DNA from: Whitmania pigra
Lineage: Eukaryota > Annelida > Clitellata > Hirudinida > Haemopidae
Assembly (NCBI GenBank): GCA_021613335.1
Contig: JAJTWR010000028.1
Coordinates: 96,001 to 160,000 of the forward strand
DNA: 64,000 nucleotides
Direction of reading: 5' to 3'
Every line of letters starts with the position of its first letter. Within the stretch, counting starts at the first letter, position 1. This document shows, piece by piece, positions 39,505-51,875 of this stretch. A program made the translations under genes and the position numbers. Below the pieces are notes generated by a model, which was not told where the DNA came from, searched no databases, and saw nothing but the letters and a program-made list of their open reading frames with translations.

Positions 39505-42500
39505 TACAACGTGGTTGTTGCCACTTTTGCAATGGATGAACAAACTTTGACAAGTTCAGTGCCTGAGGACTTGAAATCATATTTTTTATAATATATATAA
39601 TTAACGAATCAAGGATTATGCCAAAAATCAATTCATACAACTCAACTCTTCAAGTTGTTTGCCAGTAAACTTTTAACTTTTGTCATCTAATATTCTTTTT
39701 TTTTTAATATTACTTTTTATTTTTTCATATCAACAGACAAATTACCAACAACATCCTGCACCTTTCTTTAAATATTTTTTCAGTCTAAAATTTCTCCAAA
39801 TCACTTTTTTAAGCAATTTATTTCTTGAGAAAATTCTCAATATTTGTTGCCATTTTATAATTTTAATAGCGTTTGAATCAAAAAAGAAATTACTATTAAT
39901 TTAAATATTTAGGTAGTACATAACAAACCGAAGGAGTTAAACAATTATTTAAAATAACGAAATTTAATTATAGCAACAAAATGCAATTTTATATTTTATT
40001 TTTTCGAAAATATTATAAATCTGCAATCTTCTGTTTAAATTAAAATTGGTTCAAGTTTATTATAATGTCTATTATTCATTACAAAAATAAAATTAAAAAA
40101 AAAAGCTACTAGTTCGAGTTACAAAAAATGTTATTTCATTGTAAAATATAAAATTAAATATAATTAATATTTTAACAAATTAAATAATGTAATATTAATA
40201 TATAATATTAATCAAAGGTCAGAGTTCGAACTTAAACTTGTTTAACATGAGAAGCCTCATGAACGCATTTCCATGTTTATTTTTGCAAGTTTTTATTCCA
40301 CCACAACTCCAATTTGAAGGTTTCCAGAACAAATATTCCAAGTGATTTGTTCTTTTGTATTTGCTGTTATTAGGTCTTTTAACTTAAGCATTTTGTAAAT
40401 GATGCTTATGTTTTGCAAGATAAATTCAGTTAGGATTATCGCGAGATTTAAATCTATTTTATTATTTTTAATCAGTTCATATTACTTAGACACCAGTAAT
40501 AAACATTGATGATTAAAGGCTTCTTAAAAGAAACAATAATTCTATTAATTTTATTAATTTTAAAAATTATTGTATTATTCAATTATAAGCAAACGTCTAA
40601 ATACAAATTTTAAAAAAATAGTTGTGGTGATATTTGCAGAAATAAATCATTGTTACGCGCTGAGCAAATGTGATTTATATCCACACAAATATTTGAACAA
40701 TGAAATTTATGTGGATGATTAAATTTCAGTAAGTTTGTGCACGTACATCTGTTAAGATAAATCAAACGAGCCGAGCATTTGATGGAAAATGATTTCAAAA
40801 TTGTCCTTTTCTGAATGAAAGCTAACAATATTACGCAATTTCTATGAACGGAAGTCACGCTCAAACTAGACATCGGAGAATGCAAGCAACATATTGTGCG
40901 GATAGTTAACCCTCACCCGGTTCATGCTAAAAAGTTTAGTTACCGGTTCTTGAGGTTCAAATTGCACCCTTATTCGTTTTCATTAATTATTAATTCAGAG
41001 ACTTTTTTGCAAAGTTACTTTGAACGATATTGATTTTACTTATTTTTATTTTTATGAATGTGAACTTTGTAAGTCAAAAATCACGTTGAATTTATTGAAT
41101 AAAACGTTTTTAAACAATATTTAAAAAAAAATTAAAATTGAATAAATAGCTCATTTGAAATTTAATGTAATTACAAAATTGTTAAATAATACTGCAATTA
41201 ATATTTCCAGATTTTACAATTATATGCATTCGTCACATTTGATCTGTTGACATAGTGCGATGGATTAGCAGGTCTAAAGCACTTCAAACTCGCACGGGCA
41301 CAGGTGACAACATCCCTGTGTTTTCTTCACTTTAGCTGGTCTGTCATTTATTGTCCCAAGTTCTCCAGAATTTATCTCTGTTACAGCACCACCATTCCTT
41401 TATTCCATATTTGGCAGGTTTAAGGTTTACTTGGAATATATAACCTAGATCAACATCTCCCTCTGAATGGAACTTTTGCTCCAGGAATAAAGTATTTTCG
41501 TGACAAACATTGTCCCAACGTCTTGAAAAGCAGCCAGCAGTGTTTTAAAACATCGATATTAAAAGGTTACAAATGCAATTATCTCCAAAATGATGAATTT
41601 ATTGATATATCAACCTCTTAAACTAATGTTTGCAATTTATGCACCCCTTAAGAAAATATGTCAGCAACATAAATTTTCTTAAACATTTTTTTCTGATATT
41701 TTTGCATGAGGCATTAACATAAAAAATTGTATGTTTACAATATCCTACAAGATAAATGGCATAATTTTTAAAAATAACATTACAATAGCAGAACAAATCA
41801 CCAGGGGTTATATTATGCAAGATACGAATGAGGGTTAAATGTAAATAAGCCTATCTGAAATATATTTAGTTGATAAATATTAAAACTTTTGTCACAAATT
41901 AACAGGAATTTTGTTAGCGATAAAATATGAAGATGGAATAGGTGATATTATTTAATAGCAAGTAACAAATTTTATTCTATATTCAGCAATAAGACAAAAA
42001 GATTCAATTGAAAAATAACTAAATTAAAGAAATCTTGAGAACTAATGTAATTGGTCAAACAAAATAATATCGATAAACTCAAAAGACCATTTCTAAAAGT
42101 AAAACTTTTTTTCATAATAACAAATGTCCATTTGTCTCGGGGCGTCACTAGAAAGAGCGCAATGATGCATGAATTTCATGCCTCCAAATTAAAATCTATT
42201 TCACTGTAAAAATTTCTATCAATCATTAGAGGTTGCAAATTTATTTACGACATTTCTCAGCTGTTCCTAACATCATCAATCATTTAGCCTTTATAACTGT
42301 TTCTCTCTATAACGAAGCCTCCTTTAGGAAAGTGACTGAAACTGAAACGGAAACATGACGTCTGGACAGCGCATTAAATTTAAATTCATCAAACGACCTT
42401 GTGAGCCAGTGATGTGGAAAGAGAAGACAAGAATTGTAAATGAGACAAGAAGATTTAAGATACCGTCAGATTACTTCATAAATTTAATAAAATTTAGATG

Positions 42501-45480
42501 ACATGATGCTCATGTCGTCTCTGAAATAAAATCATCATCAGCACGAGTCGAGGCAATTGGAAATTCGTGCAAAATACCTTTTTAAGTTGACGGATGTTGC
42601 AACAAAAATTTCAGGCTTCAAAGAAGCTGGAAAAATAATCCTGTTGCCTTCGGCTTTGAGGAATAAATCTAAATACTTTTTTTGAGTTTTTGAAAGAAAA
42701 ATCGTAAATTCAAGGAAAGCCTCGAAGCTAAAAGTAATAGGTTATGTTGATTAGCCTCCAAAAAATACTGTTGTATTTGTAAGTTAAATCTAAAAGCAGA
42801 CAACACGCTACTAAACAAGACAGAATAACATCTAATATATCATAACAGGAAAAGAATTGCTGAATTGAAGAACTAAAAATAAAAACAAAGGCCCAAAGTT
42901 CAGAAACTTAAATGGTCCGCCAAGTGTACGCGTAGAAACAACAACAATCTATAATTATCGTGATTGCATTAATTAACTAATAATATGTTTTTTTAATTTA
43001 TTACATTTATTTTTTACAATCTATGAAAGTCGGACCATGGCAACGAGATGTGAAGGCTTATTTTTAATTCGCAAATACAATCATCTTCACTTTGAATGGA
43101 GATCATCCGGATTATTATGACGTGATTATAACCACTTCTCTCTCAAATGACAAATTGACAAATTGAGATGACATTCGTAAATGTAAATTATATACTGGTT
43201 AATGTCCAAATCGAAATTGAAAATCTCAAAAGTTTAAACATTATTTTTAATGGTTTAAGAAGAAAATTCGATTCTCATTCGTATTACGTGTCTTCTCGGA
43301 AACTAAGCTTATATCTCAAAAAATAATTTAATATTGACAATATTATAAATTTAAAAAAAAAAGATTTTCAAGGTTTCAAACATCACTTTAGAGGCATCGT
43401 CTAAAATATTAATAAATCTCAGTCATTTGCTGATTGTCATTTTAATATTAAATAATCACTTTTTTAGTTTGATCTACGAACTGAGGGGCTCAAACGTAAA
43501 TAAATGTGTACAAATTACCAAAGCATCAGCCGTCCCGATTAAAAATAATAAATTGATAATTAGATGTTTGGTCAGATATCGTTTAAAGTCAAAGTCACGA
43601 TTTAAAAAGTAAAACGGTGATCGAGTTATCAATCTCAAGCCTCCCATGGTCTGATAATCCACAATTCCTGGGCTGTCGAGAGGGGCAGAAGAAAAGTGAC
43701 GGCGGGCTAAGCAACATTTTTTTTTATAATCTTTTTTTCTTCTTTGCTTATTCATGCTTTGGTAATCATTTGATCTGTTAATTTGATCATAATATATTAA
43801 GAGTTTAAATACCTTAGTAATGGAATGACTTTTACTTTCAAGTTTAAGTATTACGTTAACATGTGTATATTTTTAAATATATCAATCAATCAATTATCTT
43901 TATTATGTTTAATAATTTTCATAAAGTTTTATTAAAATTTAGTTTTGAAAATCACGATTCTCAACTTTTTTCACTTTACTTTTTTTAAGAAATTGATCCC
44001 ATCTAAGCACAAGAAAGTGATTTTTTATGCGCCTCGATTTTACTGCATTTGATGCTGAAAATGTTTAAAATAAAAAAATATATAAAGTCAAAATTGAGAT
44101 CTTTTATTTAAACAAGTTTAAATAATAATTGAACATTTATATTTCTTATATTTATAGTTTACATGCAAAATATATGAAGTATTTATATATTTCTTTATTT
44201 ATGAAAACATTTCCTATGATTTTTCAGTAACTATGTGATGAATTAAATAATTTCAAATATAATCCTGTAATTCATAATTCTTATTTTTAAGAAGAACAAA
44301 AAAATAAACAAACTAAATTAAAACCATTAAAGTAGTCACATTATTGTTTAGATTATTAAGATGATTTGGACTATTTAAAGTAGACGAACCCAATAAGTTA
44401 TAAGTATCGAAAGTAATGTTTTAAAAATGATGTGAAAATCTGTAAACTGTCATTCATTGCTAGAATGAATTCAATTAACATCTACAATGTTTCAAATATC
44501 TCAATTTTATCCGCAACGAAATCATATTTTAATGAAACAACTTCGATTATTAAAATGAATAGCCTTGTAAAAAGTAATTCGTGAATACCTGTTTGGTTTT
44601 CAAATCCTAATAACCTCTTTCTGTCACGATTGCCATATTATAATTGCATATTTAATTAATTAATGATAGCATTATTATTAACGTAATTATTCGTTTTATT
44701 ATTATCGATATTAATTTTGATGACACCTGTAACAGTTTAGCTTCATCTGTTGAACGACAAAGCAGAGGAAGACCTTTTATAAGCCGCCATCGTATGTCAG
44801 TTTCGATAGGTGGCGAACAACCACGATGATTATTTTTGGCTTTAAAATTATTTGTTAACGTTTTATTTGTTTAAAGATGTATGCATATTTTTGAATTTAT
44901 AATTACCATAATTACCTCTCCAAGGTTTCAGAACTTTGTTCTCAAAAAGTCAATTACGATCTCATTTTAAAAATATTTTAAACACGTAATTTTCGCTAGT
45001 TGCGTGTCACGCCGATGCTGGTTTGAAGCATTCGAGGAAAGAGTTATGACTAATAACTGTCGTCATCGTCGTCATCATCATCATCATCATCGTCATCATC
45101 CGACTTATTCTAATGACCAATCCGTTGGGCGAATCGTCATATAAAATATTTTTTAATGACATTGAGAAAATGATAATTTAAAATCAATATAATTACAACC
45201 ATTCAAAAATAAAATTCAATTTCTAAATTGAATGACATCTTAAAAGTTATTTACAATGAGTCAAGAATATGTTTGATGTCACATATTAAGATAAAACTTG
45301 AAGCTTAATTTAAAAACCGAAATCCTGTTTCGTTTTCCACAAATACTTTTGATGATCACGAAATGAAGAACGTGAAAAGTACAAATCATCTTAATTATAA
45401 TAAGTTATTCAACGGACTTTAGTCAAACAAATAAATATATATGAATACCTGATGTGTATTACTTACTACTTATTTAATTC
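39505..45480. other. Long gene-poor interval
   Basis: Nearly 6 kb of AT-rich DNA upstream of the GPCR gene on its strand. Short open frames are scattered and lack splice context, and no domain was recognised. A short CATCGT/CATCAT run lies at about 45060-45105. The GPCR promoter should lie just above 39504. Confidence 0.5.
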
Positions 45481-45488
45481 TTACTCAC

Positions 45489-45610
45489 TTTCTGGAAGCA
45501 AATACTTTCCTGGCCTCACTATTGGAGGAACAAATTGATGTTTCAAATCTTTGGGATGAAAGCCTTCATTTAAAAAGGTCAATCGGATGAAATTTAAATA
45601 GTTAAAAACT
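45489..45610 (-). CDS. Isolated exon-like open stretch, unidentified gene
   Basis: On the minus strand, TTTATTTTCGTAG at 45611 is a good acceptor and GTGAGTAAG at 45488 is a near-consensus donor. The 122 nt between them are open in the frame giving VFNYLNFIRLTF, then EGFHPKDLKHQ and PPIVRPGKYLLPE. The composition is protein-like and less repetitive than the surroundings. The entering phase is 2 and the leaving phase is 1. I did not recognise the protein and could not place its neighbours. An open frame upstream at 45641-45925 might belong to it or be chance. Confidence 0.35.
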
Positions 45611-45619
45611 CTACGAAAA

Positions 45620-46350
45620 TAAAATTGTGGATTTCCAGAGTTAATTTTGATTATTGAACGGATAAAAAAAAAGAGTTTCATTTTGGGATTTCAAAGCCAT
45701 TTCAATATAAGTCCATGACAACGATGATGACGGTGGAGACGATATTAATTTTGTATTTGCATTTATCCAATATTTTCTTAATGTCTTATGAATCCGAGCA
45801 GGATGTAAAAAAAGGAGGTTGTTCAAGAAATGCTTTTTAATCGATCTACTGTTGCCTGGCAGTGCAGTCTGGGTTGCTAACGCGACACCTTGCGACTGCT
45901 GCAGAAACTCAGCCCATTCCATCAACCTGGAAGCCCTATGATGGTCATCATCATCATCATCATCATCGTGGTGGTGGTAAAAAGATTATCATTGCAACCT
46001 TCCATTGCCATCTAATTTCTTTTATATCTTAGCTCACCATCTTCGTAACATCCCAATCACCTCGTAACAGGAGCAACGTGTAGTTTCTCGCGACAAAGCA
46101 ACAGTTTTGAAGGAGTTCAATTGGACGCTCATTCACTTCTGTCAAACAGTACAAGTGCCGGAAGTGTCCTTCAAAACCAGAGCCTCCTTGAAAGTTTTTC
46201 TCTGAGAAATTGTAAATAAAAACAATAAAAATGGGATTGACTCAATGTGGAAGGAATCGTAAAAGGGTTCTTGAATAATATAATTGAGAGTCGACGGAAA
46301 TGCAATGGCATGCACCCATCACAGGATCATTAAAGAATTTTTTATATAAC
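45620..46350. other. Interval between the isolated exon and the TAA array
   Basis: Contains an open minus-strand frame (45641-45925; MEWAEFLQQSQ...), short CAT runs near 45945-45975, and otherwise nothing recognised. Confidence 0.4.
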
Positions 46351-46354
46351 CGGG

Positions 46355-46357
<3 letters not shown>

Positions 46358-46437
<80 letters not shown>

Positions 46438-46464
46438 AATATATAATAATAATAATAATAATAA

Positions 46465-46526
<62 letters not shown>

Positions 46527-46556
46527 GATAATAATAATAATAATAATAATAATACT

Positions 46557-46621
<65 letters not shown>

Positions 46622-46640
46622 TAATATAATAATAATAAAC

Positions 46641-46673
<33 letters not shown>

Positions 46674-46690
46674 TAATAATAATAATAATA

Positions 46691-46730
<40 letters not shown>

Positions 46731-46735
46731 TTATT
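46358..46735. repeat. (TAA)n microsatellite at the 3' end of the LINE
   Basis: About 378 nt of TAA repeats with few interruptions. On the minus strand it follows directly after the LINE 3' untranslated end (TGTCTAATAAATAAATTATT), so it is the LINE tail or the array into which the LINE inserted. Confidence 0.97.
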
Positions 46736-46835
46736 TATTAGACACAATTGAAGGGCCCTTGGACCACTAACACAATTGCAAGAGAAAACAAAAGACATCG
46801 ACCGGCATGTACACAGGGGCAGCATATACAATAGA

Positions 46836-49669
46836 TTAAATGTAATTTAAGTAGTGGCTAAAGTCAATGTCCCGTATTACAGCGTTGAAGCAGGAGGCCG
46901 TGGTTGATTTAACGACATCACCTGGCAATGCGTTCCATGGCTTTACGATTCTATTGAAAAAGGAGAATTTAACAATGTCTATAGAATAATTACTTTGTTT
47001 AAGTTTAAGACAATGTCCTCGTGTTCCTGTATAGTTTTGTGCAATGAAGGATTGTATTAGAAAGGTATTAGTAAAGCCATGTAATATTTTGAATCCAAGT
47101 GTTAAATCAGCCAGAAGTCGCCGCCTTTCCAAGGTTGGAAGCTTGAGCAACCTTAGTCTCTCCATGTATGGATATGATGCCACAGATGGAATTGATTTGG
47201 TGAACCGCCTTTGCACATTTTCTATTTTGTCAATTAAGTATTTGTGATGTGGATTCCAGACTGGGGAGGCATATTCGAGTATTGGTCTAACATATGTACA
47301 AAAGGCGAGCTTTAAAATGTCTCGATCTTTGGAAGAAAAAGAGGTTCGGATCATCCAGGAGATTGTTGCGGCTCTTTTGGTGATGGCTTCAATGTGTGAG
47401 TCGAACTTCAGGTAAGGATCCATTATAATCCCTAGATCTCTGATCCTGTCGACACGCTGTAGGATATGCCCGTCAATGGAGTATTCATGGAATCCCCCTG
47501 TCTGTTTGCGTCCTGTTACAGAGAAAACTTGACATTTGTCAGGCGCAAGTTGTAGTTGCCATTTGTCACTCCACTGGGCCACTTTGTCAAGAGCAGATTG
47601 TAGCTGAGTTGGAGAGACTCCGTTCGTAGTGTACAGTTTGACATCGTCAGCAAAAAGCTTGCAAACAACATTCGAAGTCCCGAGCAGCCAGGCAGGTCAT
47701 TTATGTAGAGTAAAAACAGGGTTGGCCCAAGTACGCTACCCTGGGGCACACCGCTGGTGACCAAAGCCTCCTCCGACACAGAGCCGTTGATTTTAACCTT
47801 TTGAGTCCTCGAGTCCAAAAAATTGCCAAGCCACCCTTTAATACTGTCTCCAAGACCATAAGCTGAGATTTTATTGATAAGTTTGGAATGTGAAACTGAA
47901 TCAAAAGCCTTTCTAAAGTCGAGGTATATTATATCAGTGGTAAGCTTAGCTTGGAGTTGCTCTGACCACTGCTGAGTGCACTCGAGCATATTTGTAATTG
48001 TGGATCGGGCCTGAACAAAACCATGTTGACTGACATCTATCAACTTGTGATGGGTTAGATGTTGCATAATTGCCCTGTTTATTACTCGTTCCATCACTCT
48101 GCAACTTGTTGAAGTAATGGAGATTGTCTATAGTTTTCTGGTGTCGTGGTGGGTCCTTTTTTATGGATGGGTGTAACCAGAGCTACTTTCCATTCCTGGG
48201 GCAATTTTTTGTCTTTAAAAGATGTATCAAATATGTGAGACAATGGAACAGCAAGCGATGACGCACACCTTTTCAGGAACACATTGGGAATGCCATCGGG
48301 ACCTGCTGAAAATGATGGATCCAGTGTGCGAAGAGTTTTGTGTATGCTCTCTGGAGAGAAATCAATGCTGTTTAATGTGGTGTTGGAACAGGGAGGAACA
48401 TAGAGGGCTACACCGTCATCAATCGTAAAAACTGATGATGTAAAATAATTATTGAAGGTGTTTGCAACTTTTAAAGGATCTCTCGTCAAGACACCATCAG
48501 GGAGGGCTATCTCAGATATATTGCTTCGTGCATGCAGCTTTCTACCTACATAGTTATACAGTCTGCCGATGTTCCTGCTATGGAGCAGTTCTAATTCAAA
48601 AGCTGCATAGTATTTCTCAACGGCTTTGCTACATGCTTTAGCAATGTTGTTGTATCTTGTTTTGTCATCATTGTTGTTACCTTGTTTCCAAATTCTCCAA
48701 AGTCTCAATTTTGACTGCAGAAGCTGGTTAATATGTAGGGGATATTTTTTCCCTCCATATTTGAATACTGCAGCTGAGAATTTTGGGACATACAGTTCAA
48801 AAGCAACTCCCACCTGGTATCTAAACTCCTGCCAACATTCATCCACTGTGGGACAGAACTGAAAAAGCAAATTCCAGTTTATCCCTTGTAGATGTTCATT
48901 GAGCATGAGATAATCGGCTTTCCTGAAGTTGTATGTTATGGATGGTACTGCCTGATTGCAAAACCAGTCCGATGGAATATTTGGTCTGAAGCTGATAACG
49001 TTGTGATCACTGTTTGAAATTGGACATAATGTTTCTATTCTGGTGATAAACTGAGGGTCGTTTGAAATCACTAAATCAAGCAAATTTTCATGTCTTGTTG
49101 GAGTCTTGATGAAGTCCAAGGTCATTAAAAAATCCCAGAAACATATTGTAAATGCTATTATTTGGAGCAATGTTTTGAGACCAGTTCATAAACGGCAAAT
49201 TGAAGTCCCCCATGATACAGACTGTATGTTTAACAGAGCAGAGATGACGCAAACAATCAATACTTTCAACTGCATAATTCTGGGCATTAATGTCTAAGCC
49301 TCCGCTGCGGTAGTATGCAATCACTCTCCAGGTAACACAACCCCATAAAATGTCGATGCAAACCAATTCAATGTGTTTAAATCTGGTGGGAATATCAACT
49401 GAACGATAGTGGAGACAGTCCCTCACCAACAGCATCACTCCCCCTCCTCTGGTTCCTCTGTCCCATCTAACTGACATGTACCCAGGAGGGACAAAACATA
49501 GAGCTAGGAATATCTTTATTAAGCCAGGTCTCCGTACAACAGAAAATATCAGGATCTTCAGATAGTAGAAACATAAATAACTCTGTAAACTTATTTTGCA
49601 GCTTCGAATATTTGTCATCATCCATTTACATGTCCTAGCACTATTTCTGGATACGGAACTCTTTGACAT
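46836..49669 (-). pseudogene. LINE ORF2: APE endonuclease and reverse transcriptase, frameshifted
   Basis: Pieces in order on the minus strand. Endonuclease (49669 to about 49090) shows PPGYMSVRWDRGTRGGGV and MGDFNLPFMNW; the catalytic ETWL segment is in another frame near 49520. The domain continues with SNSDHNVISFRP (about 49020). The reverse transcriptase has IPNVFLKRCASSL, DIIYLDFRKAFDSVSHSKL, the GVPQGSVLGP motif, and FADD readable only after a shift near 47677. The C-terminal thumb region runs to the stop at 46836. At least four single-base shifts (about 49600-49500, 49130, 48115, 47677) separate the pieces. Otherwise it is well preserved, so the insertion is fairly recent but dead. Confidence 0.88.
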
Positions 49670-49692
49670 TAAACTTCTTGATCTGGACCCTT

Positions 49693-50616
49693 TTACAAAT
49701 TTTGTTTCTTGTAGGTCACAACATGGAAATCACCAGGGTGTCCTCTCACTCTGAACACCCATTTGCTCACATCATCTTTTAGTCCAATGTCTTTCTTTTT
49801 TTCATCAAGGAGCTTCTTGCAAATCTCTCTATCCTCTTTGGTCAAGTCATGATTTAGAATCACCTTCCTGAATGCTTCACTTTTCCTCAATTTATAACTG
49901 TTTTCTAAGACCAGGTTTTTGATGCTTTGACCCTCAAACTTTACAAGTATTGGTCTTGGTCTTTGTGTTTCATCTCCTCTTTTACCCATTCTGAAGATAT
50001 CAATTATGTCCTTGTCCCAATCTCTGTCTGTGATTTCTTTCAGAATTCTCAGGATTGTATCCTTGTCCTTTGACTTTGACTCATTTTCAGGTAAATTATA
50101 AGCCACCATATTATTCTTTCTATTTAGTCTATCAGAATTTATCTCAAATGTGTTCTTTGTAGCTACAACAGATTTTTGAACTACTCCAACATCAGTGACC
50201 AGCAGATTTACCTGGTCTTTAAACAGGCTAGACCATTCCTTTGTGGCCTGCTGGTGTTCATTCAATTTCTTGAGGGAGTCCTTTGTCAAACCATCTATCT
50301 TTGTTATTAGCACACTAGTAGTCTGTTGCTGTTCTTCCCATTTTTTGTTTGAGTTCTTTGCCATATCATCAATCTTGGACTTTAACCCACGAATCTCCCC
50401 CTTCTGCTCCTCTAAAGCCACCATAATGTCCTCGTTCCTTTTCAGAATGGTCTTTAATTCCTGAATTTCCTTGTTCATTTCTGTTAACTCTTGTTTGTCC
50501 AACACACCCAATGACTTCAAACTTTCCTCATTTTCCTTAAAACAACATTCACATAACCTCAATCCGAAAAACTCAGCAGCTGGTTTTCGCTCCGACTTGC
50601 CCTTTGGTCCGGGCAT
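49693..50616 (-). CDS. LINE ORF1 protein (coiled coil plus RRM-like domain)
   Basis: A single intact frame of 307 aa starting MPGPKGKSERKPA. Residues about 30-150 are a heptad-rich, Lys/Glu/Gln coiled coil (KQELTEMNKEIQELKTILK). Residues about 165-290 resemble the RRM plus C-terminal domain of L1/CR1-type ORF1 proteins (NMVAYNLPENE, then IFRMGKRGDETQRPRPILVK). Such proteins trimerise, bind LINE RNA and act as nucleic-acid chaperones. It lies 23 nt upstream of ORF2. Its intactness contrasts with the broken ORF2. Confidence 0.85.
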   Translation of the reverse strand: MPGPKGKSERKPAAEFFGLRLCECCFKENEESLKSLGVLDKQELTEMNKEIQELKTILKRNEDIMVALEEQKGEIRGLKSKIDDMAKNSNKKWEEQQQTTSVLITKIDGLTKDSLKKLNEHQQATKEWSSLFKDQVNLLVTDVGVVQKSVVATKNTFEINSDRLNRKNNMVAYNLPENESKSKDKDTILRILKEITDRDWDKDIIDIFRMGKRGDETQRPRPILVKFEGQSIKNLVLENSYKLRKSEAFRKVILNHDLTKEDREICKKLLDEKKKDIGLKDDVSKWVFRVRGHPGDFHVVTYKKQNL

Positions 50617-50769
50617 GCTTATTCAACTAAAAGAAAGGAAATATAATTTCTTAATTATCGAACTGTTGTTGAAAATCAGCAGAAAATATGGGTAATTTCG
50701 ATGAAAAACGTAAGTGAAATGCGCAACGATGTGTACACGTGAACGTAAACAAAAGATATGGATAATAGA

Positions 50770-51664
50770 AGTAACTAAGATAGAAATAATAATAAGAAGA
50801 ATAATGAATAAGAATAAGAATAAGAAGAATAAGAAATAAGAATAATAATAATAAGAAGAAGAGAGAATAAGAAATAAGAATAATAATAAGAATAATAAGA
50901 AAATAACAGAATAATAATAATAAGAATAATAAGAAGAATAATAATAAGACTAAGAAGAATATATGAAATAATAAGAAGGAATAATAAGAAGAATACTAAG
51001 AAGAATAATAATAATAAGAAGACTAATAATAATAAGAATCATAAGAATCATAAGAAGAAGAATAAGAAGAAGAAGAAGAATAATAATAAGAATAAGAAGA
51101 AGAATAATAAGAATAATAATAATAAGAATAAGAATAAGAAGAAGAATTAAGAAGAATAAGAATAAGAATACTAATAATAATAAGAGAATAATAAAATACT
51201 AAGAATAATAATAATAATAATAAGATAAGAAGAAGAAGAAGAGAATAATAATCATAAGAATAATAATAGATAAACTAATAATAATAATAATAATAAATAC
51301 TAATAATAATAATAATAATAAGAAGCAATAATAATAATATAATAAGAATAATAAAAGAATAATAATAATAATAAGACTAAGAATAATAATAAGAATAATA
51401 CTAATAAGAATAATAATAAGAATAATTAAGAAGAAGAGAATAATAAGAAGAATAATCTCATAATAAAAGAATAATAATAATAATAATAATAAGCAAGAAA
51501 ATAAAATACTAATTAATAATAATAATAATAATAATAATAAAATAATAATAATCATAATAAGAATAATAAGAATAATTATAATAATTAAAATAAGAATAAT
51601 AATAATAATAATAATAATAAAATAATAATAATAATAATAATCATCAATAATAATAATAATAATA

Positions 51665-51708
<44 letters not shown>

Positions 51709-51746
51709 TAATAATTACGAATAATAATAATAATAATAATAATTAA

Positions 51747-51788
<42 letters not shown>

Positions 51789-51789
51789 C

Positions 51790-51857
<68 letters not shown>

Positions 51858-51875
51858 TAATAATAATAATTGAAT
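50770..51875. repeat. Long imperfect (AAT/AAG)n array 5' of the LINE
   Basis: About 1.1 kb made almost only of AAT, AAG and AGA words. The half next to the LINE is AAG-rich and irregular; the distal half (about 51590-51870) is nearly pure AAT. Very few C residues occur. Apparent poly-Ile/Leu frames are artefacts. Confidence 0.95.

Larger units (their letters stand above)
46736..50755 (-). mobile_element. CR1/Jockey-type non-LTR retrotransposon, nearly full length
   Basis: Read on the minus strand: a 5' leader (about 50755-50617), ORF1 (50616-49693), ORF2 with APE endonuclease and reverse transcriptase (49669-46836, broken by several single-base shifts) and a short 3'UTR ending in (TTA)n. The GVPQGSVLGPTLFLLYINDL and YVRPILEYASPVWNPH motifs place it in the CR1/Jockey group. 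The 5' boundary is approximate. It lies between TAA-type arrays on both sides. Confidence 0.9.

Noticed and set aside
41225..41300. tRNA-like words (GCGATGGATTAGCAGG ...)
   Set aside because: No B box and no cloverleaf could be drawn; not a tRNA or SINE by eye.
46436..46831. Poly-Leu/Tyr/Ile frame
   Set aside because: TAA microsatellite plus the LINE 3'UTR; not a gene.
51199..51791. Poly-Ile/Leu frames resembling membrane proteins
   Set aside because: Low-complexity AAT/AAG array; hydrophobicity is a codon artefact.
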